Below are positions 34,691 through 46,070 of a stretch of DNA of 64,000 nt, in pieces. The first letter of the stretch is position 1, and the number at the start of each line of letters is the position of its first letter. Origin of the DNA: Trachythela sp. YZ-2020 (taxonomy: Eukaryota; Cnidaria; Anthozoa; Malacalcyonacea; Clavulariidae); assembly GCA_016169945.1 (NCBI GenBank), contig JADLSH010000113.1, positions 3,181,001 through 3,245,000 of the forward strand. Direction: 5' to 3'. The position numbers and the translations under genes were made by a program. The notes under the pieces were generated by a model. The model ran no database searches, was not told the DNA's origin, and worked only from the letters and a program-made list of their open reading frames with translations.

Positions 34691-36460
34691 CAGTAATATA
34701 CAGGCCGATCAACCCCCTTTTGTAGAGGGGGGGGGCAGGGGAAAGGGGAGCACATCATTAAAAATTCAAATATCATTAACATATGGTACATTAACATAAA
34801 TGGGGTAGCAGCGTCATTAATAGGGGGGAGCAAGGGGAAGCACATCATTAAATATTCAAACTTCATTAGCATATGGTACAGTAACATACAGGGGGTGCAG
34901 CGTCATTAACAGGGGGGAGCAAGGTGGGAGCACATCATTAAGAATTCATTAACATCAACATTAATTATGTATTGACGTCATAATGATATGCAAGGCCAGT
35001 TTGGACAAAACAGTCATTATGTTGAGTTCAGCATATTTTGTGCGCAACAAAATATGGGTTTGTTGTCGCGAGATTTATAAACTCCTTCAATCTCGTATCT
35101 AGTGAGCATTTCTTTGAGAGTCGACCAATACTAATAAGTTTACAAAGTTTTCAAGCGTTTATTTAGTAAAGCCTATACAAGCGAGATTTACAAACATTGT
35201 CGTTTTGGCGTTAGAAACATAAATAGTTTGATGAATTTATTGCTAATGTAAACTAAAGACACAATAGCTTAACTCATTAAGGGATTAAGTCAAAAGGCTT
35301 GTTCGGGCGAAACATCATTAAACTGAACCATCACAACAGCTAAGCATCCGTATAAAGTTCCCAAGCATCGCGTTCGAAACACAGTTCCGGTTTCGATATA
35401 TTTTCGTATCTAATATCACCTTATACGAAACGGCTTAGACAACTAATATAGCGACGCTTAACCTAACAAAATATTATTACCTTAAACGAAGTAACAACAA
35501 GCAGAAATATAGCATTCTAAAACGAGAAGATCTTAAAGTTTGTCGGCATAGTAAGCGTTGTTTAGGTCTTATAGAGCAATACAAATATATTTTTGCTAAG
35601 CGATTGTATAAACATAGTTCTTACAGGGATTTAAACCTTCCAAATTTCAAGCGTTTTAGATGTGGCAGAGTGGGAAAAGCAGTGATATTTAAGCGAGCAT
35701 ATACAAACATATACAAGCATTGTATATACATTTAACATTGCACTATGTAAAATCCGCGAGACATATATACGATAAATTTAAAAGAGAAAGCTAACATAAT
35801 TCCATGCGTTGCCATGTCTTGTTAGTTGTTAGGTGAAAGCAATTAAATCTAGTTTTGCATAGTACATTTTGTACTTTAAATCATTCAACCGGCGATTAAC
35901 ACAGCCAAACAGTCATCTCCCAGACATACCTGAGCGAACACCAACCAGATAACTTTAAGCAAACAGGTTTTACTTTTGTAAGATACTGTATGATGTCCTA
36001 AGATATTGTATGATATCCTAAGATACTGTATGATATCCTAAGATACTGTATGATATCCTAAAATGATATTCTAAGATACTCTATGATATCCTAAGATACT
36101 GTATGATATTCTAAAATGATATCCTAAGATACTCTATGATATCCTAAGATACTGTATGATATCCTAAAATGATATCCTAAGATACTCTATGATATCCTAA
36201 ATGATATCCTAAGATACTGTATGATATCCTAAAATGATATCCTAAGATACTCTATGATATCCTAAAATGATATGCTAAGATACCGCATGATATCCTAAGA
36301 TACTCTATGATATCCTAATATACTGTATGTTATCGCTGCTCCCCCCCTGTATGTTAATGTACCATATGCTAATGATGTTTGAATTTTTAATGATGTGCTC
36401 CCCCCTTGCTCCCCCTGCTCCCCCTACAAAACGGGGTTGATCGGCCTGTATATTACTACT
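34691..36460. mobile_element. 1.77-kb non-autonomous element with inverted ends
   Basis: The left end CAGTAATATACAGGCCGATC (34691) and the right end, in complement CAGTAGTAATATACAGGCCG (36460), start inverted arms of about 120 bp. These arms contain the G-run, AGCACATCATTAAAAATTCAAA and CATATGGTACATTAACAT. The left arm holds two to three tandem copies of an ~88-bp unit of the same sequence. The interior has no open frame of note and includes a 20-bp minisatellite. The superfamily is not recognised. Confidence 0.7.
35977..36330. repeat. 20-bp minisatellite (GATATCCTAAGATACTGTAT)
   Basis: About 20 imperfect units of a 20-bp repeat, mixed with shortened 13-14-bp units (AAAATGATATCCT). It lies next to the right inverted arm of the 34691-36460 element. 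Confidence 0.9.
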
Positions 36461-37456
36461 GATGGAATATTCGATCGAAAATTTATATACATTTTTAGAC
36501 CTAACCAGGAGTAGTGGCGAAAATGCAACTTAGGCATTCTGGCAGGAATCGAACATGCGGCTCTGCGATTTATCTTTAAAAAATAAATATTTCCTTGCAT
36601 TAACCTCTTCATTTTTGTACCGAATAAGCTTTCAACATCTATCTTAGTCTATTTCTCTGGTATTTGACGTTAAAATCTCAATATAATACTGTTTTTCACC
36701 TTTGGTAGTTTCTATAAACACCATCGCTACGTTGTAACATTTCCCGACACTGAAAACTCGCAAAAGGCTGGTCTTTTTCATTGTAAAAACGTTTAAATCA
36801 ACAACGAGAAAAGGCTTTTTCAACACTGCAGAGAAAACGAATAGCAGAGAAAACGAATGTTTTGCGTCGTGTTAATGAGTGTCATGGGTGAAGATACGAT
36901 ACAGACTCGCCAATTGAGGCCAACAGGAGAAGGATTATGTGATATTTAAATGTTGGACCATTTAGTTAACAATACTGATTTAGAGTACAAACGTTCAGCG
37001 ACAAATTTGAATATTTACTTCGCAACTTGACTAACTTAGGCCTAAATGGTTACAATTGCTGTGGTAAGTTTTGAATATTTATGTTTAAAATGGTTGTCAA
37101 AATATAATCCTACCATTCTATTACTACTGTAAGTATTGCAATGAGTTTATATTTGAATCATATTAATCTGTGGCTTTGCCTTTTTATACATTGATGCCAG
37201 GAATTGTATTTGTTTATTGATTTGTTAGCAGTTTCATGCTTTTGTTGCATTTGGTGGTTGTATATAAACTCGTAGTTCATAAGCTCAGCTAGGGCACTGT
37301 CTGAAGAGCTCAATCAGGTAACATTATTGATAGTTGAAGAGAACCAAATTGCTTAATTAGCGTTTCGGATTTTTATAGGATAAACTTGCTGTGATCTCCT
37401 TGCCATGATGGTGGTAGAGCTGCACATTGCAATAGCACTTGACAATTCTGTGAATA
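36461..37456 (-). other. Intron sequence
   Basis: Contains a short tRNA-like T-arm segment on the minus strand near 36,530-36,565 (see findings). No gene. Confidence 0.4.
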
Positions 37457-38080
37457 TTATAATGATGACACATTAAAAGCACCCAGAACAAATGTATCAA
37501 TTGTATCAAGCATTCTTTCAAAGCTTTTTTCACCAATATTAATGAGGCTCTGTGAAGGCTTATATAAATTGTCCTTTTCTTTTATTGCAGGAATTGGGAA
37601 GAGAGAATCTGGGTCAAGAACATTGCAGCACTCGCGGCAGTGGAGTTTCTTCTGCACCCTTCTAAACTGTCTGTTGAATATTAATGCTGATTTTTTGGAC
37701 ATTGAAACTACTTGCTAATGATATCTTGAAAAAGTTGGTTTATTAGTTACTCCTTTCAGCCTTTTCTCCCAATTTTCCTTATCTGGAACAGTCAAATGCA
37801 GAACACTCTGATCCAGTAATGGCAGAATATGAGTTTGATAGGGGGACGAAGCTAAATATATTTTAGAGCAAATTTTGAAATCTGGAGTCTGACATGAAAC
37901 CTTTCTTGGGAAAGTTAATTTTGTTAATCTTCTGCGGTGAATATATCTAGCAGATATGTAGGTCATAGCACGCAGCCACAGGGATTGACATGCGGTGGTT
38001 TCATTTTCATATAACACTAACACATAAAAGACTGAGATATTCAGCATTGGGCTTGATTGATATAGCGTGTGGTTGATCAA
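37457..38080 (-). pseudogene. Transposase relic, possibly P-element/THAP9-like, one in-frame TAG
   Basis: One reading frame runs from 38080 to 37457 with a single TAG at about 37,715, so about 207 codons in two parts. The C-terminal part has KKLHCRECCNVL followed by IKEKDNLYKPSQSLINIGEK. This recalls the C-terminal region of P-element and THAP9-type transposases, where a CxxC is followed by a K-x-x-x-G/N-L-x-x-P-S pattern. The identification is by pattern and is tentative. The N-terminal part has no motif I recognise. It lies in an intron of the pentraxin gene, on the same strand. Confidence 0.4.
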
Positions 38081-39243
38081 CTAGGTTTTGATATACATGG
38101 ACGCCTCTCTCAAAACACGACGCACTTTCGGCTTTAATTGCTATTAGGGCTCTGTATTACGATGCTCTATCCAGTCTTAGTACATATCAGTGAGTAGGAT
38201 TGCGTATAATGCATAAGGTCTATTTTCTCTACGTAATATAGATTAAAGCGCTTGTACATTAATAAATTTCCTTAATAACTCTCTCTCTTATTCCAAAATT
38301 GATTACATGTTAATTGTAATTAATTTGGACATGCCAATATTGACAATAATTTTATTATTACTATTTCAGAATAAGCCGGCCTAAAAAGGTTACTAGCTTT
38401 TGTTATTTTAATATTCACCGGATGTAAATATACGAATAGTAACCTCAGCAAAGGCTTCGCCCGAAACAGATCATACGCTCCGTTAACGAAGGCTATAATA
38501 AATGTTAATGTTTTATAACATTCACGTATATTTCACGTTCATGATACATGACCTTTTGTCTACAAACACAAACAAAATGATATATTTCTAAATTGTTCCG
38601 TTCTTCAGGTTTAGACTATCCCACAGCTCGAAGTCCCGTACTCATGTGCCTAAAACCAGGCCTGGGTAAGAAGATTAGCTAAGGGGAAGTTTTAACATTT
38701 TGTAATCTCAGGCTTAGGCAATTTGCGACGAATGCAGCCAGATGAAACCTGAAGGAGACCTAATGTTTGTTGGACTGTCCATCGAACCAATCGTTGCGGG
38801 ATTGAAAATAATTTGTATACGGAGTGAAAATTTTAACGTTCCCATCAATTGACGGACGACAGGTTTTTCTATCGTATAAAATATTGGTAAAGGAGGTACT
38901 TGGGCATGCAATTGACAGTAGAGTCGAACTTAGCTTCCCTATATAATGGGACAGTTTAGTATGTCCCATTGCTTAATAATACCGTGAATTATAAATATTA
39001 ATAAGGGGAACAATATCTTGGCCTAAGAAAAAATATACATGCTCACTTAATATTTATATTACGGACACTCCGGGAATCTAGAGATGATAAATTTGTTTAT
39101 GTTATACATTTTTCCCTTAGCAGTTACACAAAATATATATTTTGGGGTTAAATTGCGTTGTATACTTATTGGTGACCTATTGTATAAAGACATTGTGCTT
39201 CGACCCTTCGGTGTCTGTATTTTGTACCTAATTGTATACTTAC
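38081..39243 (-). other. Intron sequence
   Basis: Overlapping minus-strand frames at 38714-38969 have no recognisable domain and no splice pair that fits the neighbouring exons. Not called. Confidence 0.4.
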
Positions 39244-39373
39244 AAGATTCGTTGCAATGATTTCCTCCATAATTACGAGAACAGTTACAATATGAAGTAC
39301 TATTTCCACATCTACCAACACATCTTCCACCGTTTAAGCATCGAGAATCAGGACACTTGAAGGTTGTCGGGTC
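39244..39373 (-). CDS. PAN-EGF-pentraxin gene, EGF-like exon
   Basis: The chosen acceptor is TTTTAACCAG ending at 39374, preceded by a CCTAAC branch-point-like sequence. Entry is in phase 0 and the donor CTT|GTAAGT after 39244 leaves phase 1; 130 nt. The peptide DPTTFKCPDSRCLNGGRCVG continues to YCNCSRNYGGNHCN. It has six cysteines in EGF spacing, with the CLNGG-C and C-x-C-x...G-G-x-x-C marks. The frame is open further upstream (to 39460), so an earlier acceptor with the same frame is possible. EGF modules act as spacers or protein-binding units in secreted proteins. Confidence 0.8.
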
Positions 39374-40931
39374 CTGGTTAAAACATTTATATGAAAGGTT
39401 AGGAACGAGTCCTTCGCTACTTTCCCAAAGACTTTGTTCAAAAGGTTGTAGTCTTTTAATCTATTTCAATATCACGGTACACGAATGAATACCGGAAGAA
39501 ATCACATTCACGACAAGGCATTTCCACACGACATCCGGTCTAATTTTACCAACGACCAGATATACTAGGGCCGCAACGGATTATGATGGATAATTATATT
39601 CAATGGATAACTTCATCGGTATGTATCAATTTGGGCCATATATAGATGTAATATATTTGGGGATTACATCGATTTATTGAATAAGAATGGCGAGTGAAAA
39701 TTGTCTCATCTTATCCCATGCTATCGTGAGTTCACAAATTTTTCCAGATTCCTCTTACACATGTCATGGCATATTTTTGTAGAATATACACCCCTCCGTG
39801 TGAGAGAGAATGATAGCATTAACAGACCGCTTGAAATTAGAAAAGAGAGAAATCGTCTTTGGTGAAGTGAAGGATTTGATAGATGCATTATATTGAATGT
39901 TCGATATAAGATCTGGCCGAGCATTTTACGAGTTTCGAACGTATTTTCCGAGAAATGAGGAAAATGCTTGCCATTGTATGGAAAACCTCAAAACTATATA
40001 AATATTTTGATTTGTATGCATTAGGCGTATTAAATCGAATTAAAAAGTGGAAGGTACTTCAAAGAGTACACATCCGCCAAAAAAATCAGTTAAGTATCGT
40101 CCATAAAGTATGCATGCACTAATTACGCATTCATTCTCGTTCGGAAGGAAAGACAAACGTTTACAAATTTCGCATATAATTTTCATCCAAATTGAGAAAA
40201 TATAATTTCAGTTGACCATTGGCCTATGGCGATTAACTATACAAACTTTCGTATAAAAATGTTGGATATTTTTTAGTTATCGGGCTCATCAAAGACAAAC
40301 AAACACATAAGAAACAAACAAACCCAGGTTAAAATGTAACCTTCAGGCGGAGGTATAATAAGGAATAACCTAACACTGACGTCATCAATCTTTGATCTGA
40401 TTTTCAGTCAGAACAGGTTGAATGAGCCATAAAAATGTCGCTGTCGTCTTTAGTCTATACTCGTGCTTCTGCGTCCAAAATATAATATTATTCCTTTCGT
40501 GCAAACAAGAACAAACAAGTTGGAAATAGTGCGGCTTCATAGTGAGTATTGCGCTTTCATATTTATATCCCACATTTCGAGGCAATCGCATGTTTTCCTT
40601 AGGAGATGTGATCGACGAACCGGTTTTAACTTTAGGCAAGCGAACGCCGATTATATGTGCCAAGCAAACATGTGCATGATTGCATGGGTCGCGGATTGCA
40701 TGGATCGCGGATTGCAAGGATCGCGGATGCTTACCGCTAACCTTCATTATAGCAAGAGACTTTGCTCCATGTAGCGAGCGAAATGAATTTCTCTAATTCA
40801 ACATATATTAATCTATCAAATTGCTCGAAAGATATAATTGATTTGAGTTCTTCTGAATGTTTACGGGTACTAGCTCACAATTTCTTCTCGGTCAAGTTAG
40901 TTAATTACATATATGCATAAGAACAACTTAC
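39374..40931 (-). other. Intron sequence with a short tandem repeat
   Basis: At 40,683-40,729 a 16-bp unit (GGATCGCGGATTGCAT) is repeated about three times. Open frames on both strands at 40385-40774 overlap each other and have no recognisable domain. Confidence 0.45.
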
Positions 40932-41080
40932 TCTTATTGGCTGTAGTAAAACGTAATGATCATAATCTGAATGCTCGACTAAAAGGCCAGGTTCTTCAGC
41001 TACTGTGTCATCAAGTAATTCACAGTAATTCACAGTTCTCTGTGAATTCTTCCTGAAGTTAACAGACCTACAACATTCAT
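40932..41080 (-). CDS. PAN-EGF-pentraxin gene, second half of a second PAN domain
   Basis: The acceptor GTTTGGTCCAG ends at 41081, entry is in phase 1, and the donor AAGA|GTAAGTTG leaves phase 0, which fits the EGF exon. 149 nt. The peptide (D)ECCRSVNFRKNSQ, then VNYCELLDDT and YDHYVLLQPIR, has the layout of the C-terminal half of PAN/apple domains (Cys-x-SxNF, then NxCEL, then a YxxL end). The first half, with its C-x-x-x-C, should be in an upstream exon ending in phase 1. I did not find it between 41.1 and 43.35 kb. Confidence 0.65.
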
Positions 41081-43354
41081 CTGGACCAAACACAGCAAAA
41101 TACATTCAGTTCCGGACTTCACGTGCAGATGTTGTAGTATATGAAAGCTGTTTAAACGACGACCTGGATGAAAATAATCAATGAAGCATTTGTTTTAAAT
41201 ACAATACAGGTATGTGAATGATTAAAACCTAAAGCTTGATTTACGAGTATTTATTAGTTGTAGACCTAGGGCGTGAGATATTCCAGCAAAATTTCATTGA
41301 TTCTCACATGTAAGATGTGAAATATTCTTCTTTAGTTTTCAGTACGTAAATAGAAAACAACAATTGTTTCCGTTTTGTTGTTTCCTCCATGTCGAACCTC
41401 CAGCAAGAGTAAGCAGCGAATATTGGATAAGGTGGAAGTCCAATTTCCCAAGGTAGTTATAATCTAGGTGGTATTGAAGGTCGAATAACTGAATATGATG
41501 TATACGGTTTCTATTAAATAATTATGTTGTCAGCTAAAAACCCTAGGAGTCATTATTTGTATTAAAAATTGATTATTGTGTTTCAGACATTTACTAGTTT
41601 GGGGCGCATCCCTGGATTAAGGTCGCCCTCGAATAAGCGTCCCGTGACAGAACACTATTGAAGAGCGTCGCACTCAAATCAGCTCAACTTTAGGCGTTTC
41701 GTAAAACGTTTGGAGATATCCATCATCAAATCTAAACTGCCTCTCGCTTGTAAGAATACATTAATTTTGCTCTTTTTTCAATTTTAAGCCCTTTTTGATA
41801 TATTAAATTGGCCAATTTTAGAAACTTTCGCCTACTCTGGAATTAAATGGAAAAATGTGTATAAGCAACACTTCATAGAGGAACAATTACCTAAATATAT
41901 GAAAAACATTTGCCGTCAATTTCTCGCACGATCCTGTTGTATTGTTTTAGCACTTTTAATATCGTGTATACAAGAGCTTTGGCCGGTATCTGTAAATTTA
42001 TGTTTTAGAGGAGTGCGCTATTGAACTTTCAATAGATGAGGCTGAGGATGTCATCAATAATTATTCAGACCGGGGTCAATCTGATCTACCGAAGCGAAGC
42101 GAAGCTGAGGCGGATAGCATTGACCGAGGTCTGAATATTTCTCAATATCATGCGTAAGCGAAATCCAATGATTGTTTTATTATACTTTAAAAAAAAACAG
42201 ACAAATGAGCCAAGGCTTGCGGCCAGTGAAAAGTGAACAAAACACGTAAGTGAAGAATAAGTAAAACAATAAATATATATTGTTGAAAATGGTTTTGTAT
42301 TGTTTCGCTGAAAATGTTTTTTATTGTCTTGTTGCCTTTTTGTTGCAGTCAATGTTTCTTTCTGATAATAATTTGGACATTTTCTCTTCGTTTAGAAAGG
42401 AAAATTTACTGGAAATAATTTTGTTTTGGATTTCAAAACCGACCGCGTACGGTCTTTGGCGTTACAGCGTGCAATAATAGCTTTTCTTAAATGATTGCAC
42501 GCTGATGACGTCAGCAGCGGAAATAACGTGAGAACCACTGGATATTGGGAATTATCCGGGGCTTTTTGACCAAGCATGAACGAGAATAAAGTTTGAATGT
42601 AAAATAATTTTAATTATCATCAATACTATTTTTTAAATATCGGTAACACACAAACGAGACCGCTAAACGATATTAAACGCGGCTCAAGTCGGCGAACGGC
42701 CATAACATGTGAAATACGTCTGGCTTCTACACTGATATTCATTATATCATAACTTATTGTATTTAAAATTTTAGGATGTAGGCTATATCCAGCATAAGCA
42801 ACTAATCAGAACACTAGCATTCGTGACCGACATGAGAAAACCTTTATCAGGAAATTAAAAACAATTTAGTTTCATGAACATTTCGAAATGTTTTACTTTA
42901 AATCGAGGCTTATGCATTATGACATTCCTGCATCATATCTTTTGGTAATTAACAATTCTACGAAGAAAATTATTAATCTTTTTTACTATTTTTTCCGTTT
43001 TTTTACTATACAATAATATACAAGATATAAGAGCGTGTTACCATGACCACCACTTGAATATTGCTGCTGTTACTCCACGTTGAAAAAATGACTGGGAACT
43101 ATAATAGTTTGATTGGGAGAGGAGTTGCTGCATGCTTGTACTTCTAGTTTTGCCTATAATTATTTAGATTTACAAATTACTTGTTGTTCGTTCTCGATAT
43201 CCTGTGCTTGGAGGGTTTTTCTCCCGGTGCTTCGTTTTTTCCATCAGTAGAAACTAGACCTTTCATGTCATGGCTTTCCGCCTATCTTTGAGTGTCACAC
43301 ACGTTAAACTATACATTTAAATTTTAAGCTGTATATATCATATTCGACTTATAC
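41081..43354 (-). other. Intron sequence with hairpin elements
   Basis: Contains a hairpin at 42046-42145, an 11-bp inverted pair (CAGCGTGCAAT) at about 42,466-42,503, and an R1-like end at about 43,030-43,150 (CTGCATGCTTGTACTTCTAGT). The missing PAN2 first-half exon would be expected here. Confidence 0.45.
42046..42145. repeat. Hairpin element
   Basis: TATTCAGACCGGGGTCAATC ... TTGACCGAGGTCTGAATATT, with a GAAGCGAAGCGAAG centre. About 95 bp, no coding capacity. Confidence 0.75.
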
Positions 43355-43415
43355 CTGTGGCGACGGTTGTTGATGTCTGTGGAGTGCTTGTGCGTGGAAC
43401 TGGTTTTGGAGATTT
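43355..43415 (-). CDS. Possible Ser/Thr/Pro-rich linker exon of the PAN-EGF-pentraxin gene
   Basis: The acceptor ATTTATAG is at 43416 and the donor CCACAG|GTATAAG follows 43355; 61 nt, phase 0 in and phase 1 out. The peptide KSPKPVPRTSTPQTSTTVAT looks like a glycosylated linker. The entry phase matches the end of the PAN1 exon (phase 0) and the exit phase matches the PAN2-half exon (phase 1). It is short and could be chance; the phase agreement on both sides is the main support. Confidence 0.4.
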
Positions 43416-43549
43416 CTATAAATTATAGAGAGACAATATCTTAAATCCTCAATTAGTCCCTCCGGATCTTTTCTGCCCCAAGCACGATTGTGCATAGGGG
43501 CGTATTGGAAAGAGTTCCGTAAATTCCCGAAGAGTTATAAAAATGTAGA

Positions 43550-43760
43550 GTCCCTTGGAAATAATTATGAACTTTTCAAAAAGAAAAGACATGAAAATGT
43601 ACAATTTCTAAAATGTAGGTAATAGCTTGAAAATGTAAAGTCTTGAAAATTAATATGGAGTCTAAAAATACATGTAGTACAGAGTATTGAAGGTGTATAC
43701 TAAATTAAAGCATTTTGCCAACTCGCGGCCTTATCTTTGAGGGAATAGTCAATTTGGTCG
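43550..43760 (+). repeat. Copy of the TCTTGAAAATGTA dispersed repeat
   Basis: Degenerate TTGAAAATGTAAAGTC units, then a tail TTTGCCAACTCGCGGCC ... TTTGAGGGAATAGTC. The same tail follows the large tandem array at 58,680. Confidence 0.7.
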
Positions 43761-43799
43761 GCAGCATTCGCCTACAATACGATATTCGGTGATGCATAT

Positions 43800-43985
43800 T
43801 TAACGATTAAAGCACTCAGTGAGTGCATTATCGGGATTTACAAGCACGAGTTCACGAACTAGGAACGAGAGTTTCATACTGCACGAGACGCAGTCTAGTA
43901 CAGTGTTAAACTTCGAGTTCCTTGTTCGTGAACGAGTGCTTGTAAATCACGATAATGCACGAACAAAGAGTGCTTTAAACGTTTT
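43800..43985. repeat. Hairpin element
   Basis: Inverted blocks: ATTAAAGCACTC / GAGTGCTTTAA at the ends, GTGCATTATCGGGATTTACAAG against CTTGTAAATCACGATAATGCAC, and CGAGTTCACGAACTAGGAAC against GTTCCTTGTTCGTGAACG. About 185 bp. Confidence 0.75.
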
Positions 43986-44825
43986 AATATAATATTCAAT
44001 TTGAGTAAACGCTTTGGCGGTATAATTTTATTTATGAATTATGAGCAAAATCATTCTATAAACTTTGTTGAACTAACTGTTATAGGCCTATATAAGAAAC
44101 AACCTGTTGTTGTTGTGAATCTGTCTGCCGAATTACGAATATATTTTCAACCAGCTTCGCCGCTTCGCCACTCATTCACAACTTATGTTCCGTAAATTCG
44201 TAAAATAGACTATTCGTAAACAACACATGTTTACGTTTAAATACGAAATTATTTTAGAAATTTGGCCACTTCGTTGTTTTGGGATTGTCTTCGATTTAAA
44301 ATAAACGAAATCTTATAAACTTTTCATTCGCGCCATCTTGCGGTGCTGATATTACTATAACGGCACGACCGTGCGTTGTTGCTATATAAAATGCACACAC
44401 GTGGTACAAATTGACCAATAAGAACGCGAGTTTATGAAAATTGAATATTAATTATAGATTACCGCATGCATAACTTCCTAATACACCTTAAATAATGCAT
44501 ACACTACTGAAAGGAAAAGGGAAAAAAATTACACTAAGGGAAAAAATTGTGCGAAAATTAATATTACATTATTTAGATATTTTTGTAAGAGATAATAATG
44601 CTTTATTTAGGAAAACAAACATACTAGTATATAAAAGATCACTGTCATAATTTTAAGGTCTAGGCAATATTGTTATGGTTTTCTTCGAGTGTGGAACTGC
44701 ATGTCTGTTCAGTGTTAACAACGTGACAAAAATGATTTCATTCGAATTCTATCTGGTCATTTTATTTACCGGGCTAGGTGTACTGTATATACACATATAC
44801 ACACACACACTACCTGCAGACATAC

Positions 44826-45033
44826 ATGCAAATCTGCAGACATGCATGTTTCGCCGTTCAACGGCTCGTCAGTGCAGCTTGTAACGCAGTCTAGATGCGA
44901 GTGACTTCGTATTTATACACCATACTCTTGCCCTCACCAAGCGCATGTGGTACAATACTCAGACACATGCGCATTTAGACATGCGCGAAGTGTCTTGGGG
45001 CCAGAGTGCTCAAACGACCACAAGGGAAATATA
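44826..45033 (-). mobile_element. Hammerhead-ribozyme repeat unit, minus-strand copy
   Basis: On the minus strand this reads from CCCTTGTGGTCGTTTGAGC to the ribozyme at 44877-44834. It is the inverted counterpart of 46193-46402, nearly the same throughout. It lacks the first ~85 nt of the 284-nt monomer defined on the plus strand. No ORF. Confidence 0.75.
44834..44877 (-). ncRNA. Hammerhead ribozyme, type I, intact core
   Basis: The minus strand has all invariant parts in order: stem I strand CTGCA (44877-44873), CTGACGA core, stem II GCCGT-TGA-ACGGC, GAAA, a very short stem III (A-C-A with a TGCA loop and T-G-T), the cleavage triplet GTC with the scissile position between 44839 and 44838, then TGCAG closing stem I. 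The Watson-Crick pairs in stems I and II are complete. Short-stem-III type I hammerheads are known from Penelope-like elements and metazoan retrozymes. It would self-cleave tandem RNA into monomers. Activity was not tested; the structure was read by eye. Confidence 0.8.
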
Positions 45034-45195
45034 TATATATATTTCTAAAATTAATTAATTATTCACAAGCAAAATACAAAGGAAACTCATGACCCATTGC
45101 TCAAATTTTCTCCTTTAATTTTTACAGCGTTGATAACATCAATCTACAAAATTCCAACGCCAGTGAAAGTACAAAACGAGTCATTTTAGAAGTCA

Positions 45196-45292
45196 TATAC
45201 AAACCTTGCAGTTCGGCCTTTATCAGATCTAAAACACTCGGCTGCGCCTCGATGTTTTAAATCAGATAAAGACCTCACGCGCGGTTTGTATA
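45196..45292. repeat. Hairpin element
   Basis: ATACAAACC ... GGTTTGTAT at the ends and CTTTATCAGATCTAAAACA against TGTTTTAAATCAGATAAAG, with a CTGCGCCTCG centre. It resembles the 2693-2834 hairpin in style. Confidence 0.75.
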
Positions 45293-45294
45293 TA

Positions 45295-46028
45295 CAGTCG
45301 AACCTCCCGTAAGCGGGCACCCTCGGGACCACGACCTGGTGTCCGCTTACGGGAGGTGTCCGCTTATGAGAGGTTGGTTAATATTTAACTGATTACGTAA
45401 TTGCTGAAACATGATTCTTTTAATAATGATGTTAATATGACTATATTATTGACAGCTATTATTGCAAATTTACTCTAAAAACCCCACCGTAAAACCTTTG
45501 CGCCCCTAGATTATATACAAACATTACCAATTTAATATCTATATTTCATGCCGTTGTAAATATGAGACTATAGTTCAGCTAAGATGGCTTGAAAAAATCT
45601 GTTATGTGCGCTTGCTTTTGTCCCGCTAAACGTATGTCTGTAAGAATGTCATTAACATTTAAGACAGCTCGGCAAAGTTCTTCGTTGCCCGTGAAATACG
45701 CGAAATATTTTCTGCAATATTTGAAGCTTTGGCCGTTGTTTTAATGTCGGGTTCTCTCAAAGGGACGTATTCTAATACTGTAGTAAGTCAACTAGGCGGC
45801 ATAATTATTAATTTAACAGAAAACAAATCAAGTGTGTCCGCTTACAAGAGGTTATAATGTTGTTTGGGAAGGTTGTTTTGGTGTCCGCGTCCGCTTACGG
45901 GAGCTGTCCGCCTAGGAGAGGTTGTAAATATAGTAATATAATAGCGTATTGGCTGGGACACAAAAAACAGTGTCCGCCTACAAGAGGTGTCCGCTTCCGG
46001 GAGGTGTCCGTAAGTAGAGGTTCGACTG
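45295..46028 (-). mobile_element. pogo/Tigger-like element, internally deleted
   Basis: 734 bp between TA dinucleotides (45293-45294 and 46029-46030). Ends are CAGTCGAACCTC and, in complement, CAGTCGAACCTCTACTTAC. Near both ends there are repeated GTGTCCGCTTACGGGAGG units. A relic of the transposase C-terminus lies inside on the minus strand. Confidence 0.8.
45579..45775 (-). pseudogene. C-terminal transposase relic with PCNA-binding-like motif
   Basis: Minus-strand reading gives REPDIKTTAKASNIAENIS and then, after one frameshift near 45,665, DILTDIRLAGQKQAHITDFFKPS and a stop at 45579-45581. QAHITDFF fits the PIP-box pattern Q-x-x-[IL]-x-x-F-F. A C-terminal PCNA-binding motif is established for the pogo transposase. 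The upstream catalytic region is gone. Confidence 0.6.
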
Positions 46029-46070
46029 TATTACATTACGAAGTCACTCGCATCTAGACTGCGTTACAAG

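Noticed and set aside
34663..34887. Minus-strand frame with repeated YHMLM motifs
   Set aside because: Translation of the tandemly repeated left arm of the 34.7-36.5-kb element.
35977..36330. CRISPR-like array
   Set aside because: The 20-bp repeat has no unique spacers; it is a minisatellite in a eukaryotic intron.
40385..40774. Overlapping open frames on both strands (103 and 120 codons)
   Set aside because: No domain on either strand, and part of each comes from a 16-bp tandem repeat.
42500..42540. Hammerhead core CTGATGACG...GGAAA
   Set aside because: Stem II would have only two pairs and there is no stem III or UH cleavage site after GAAA.
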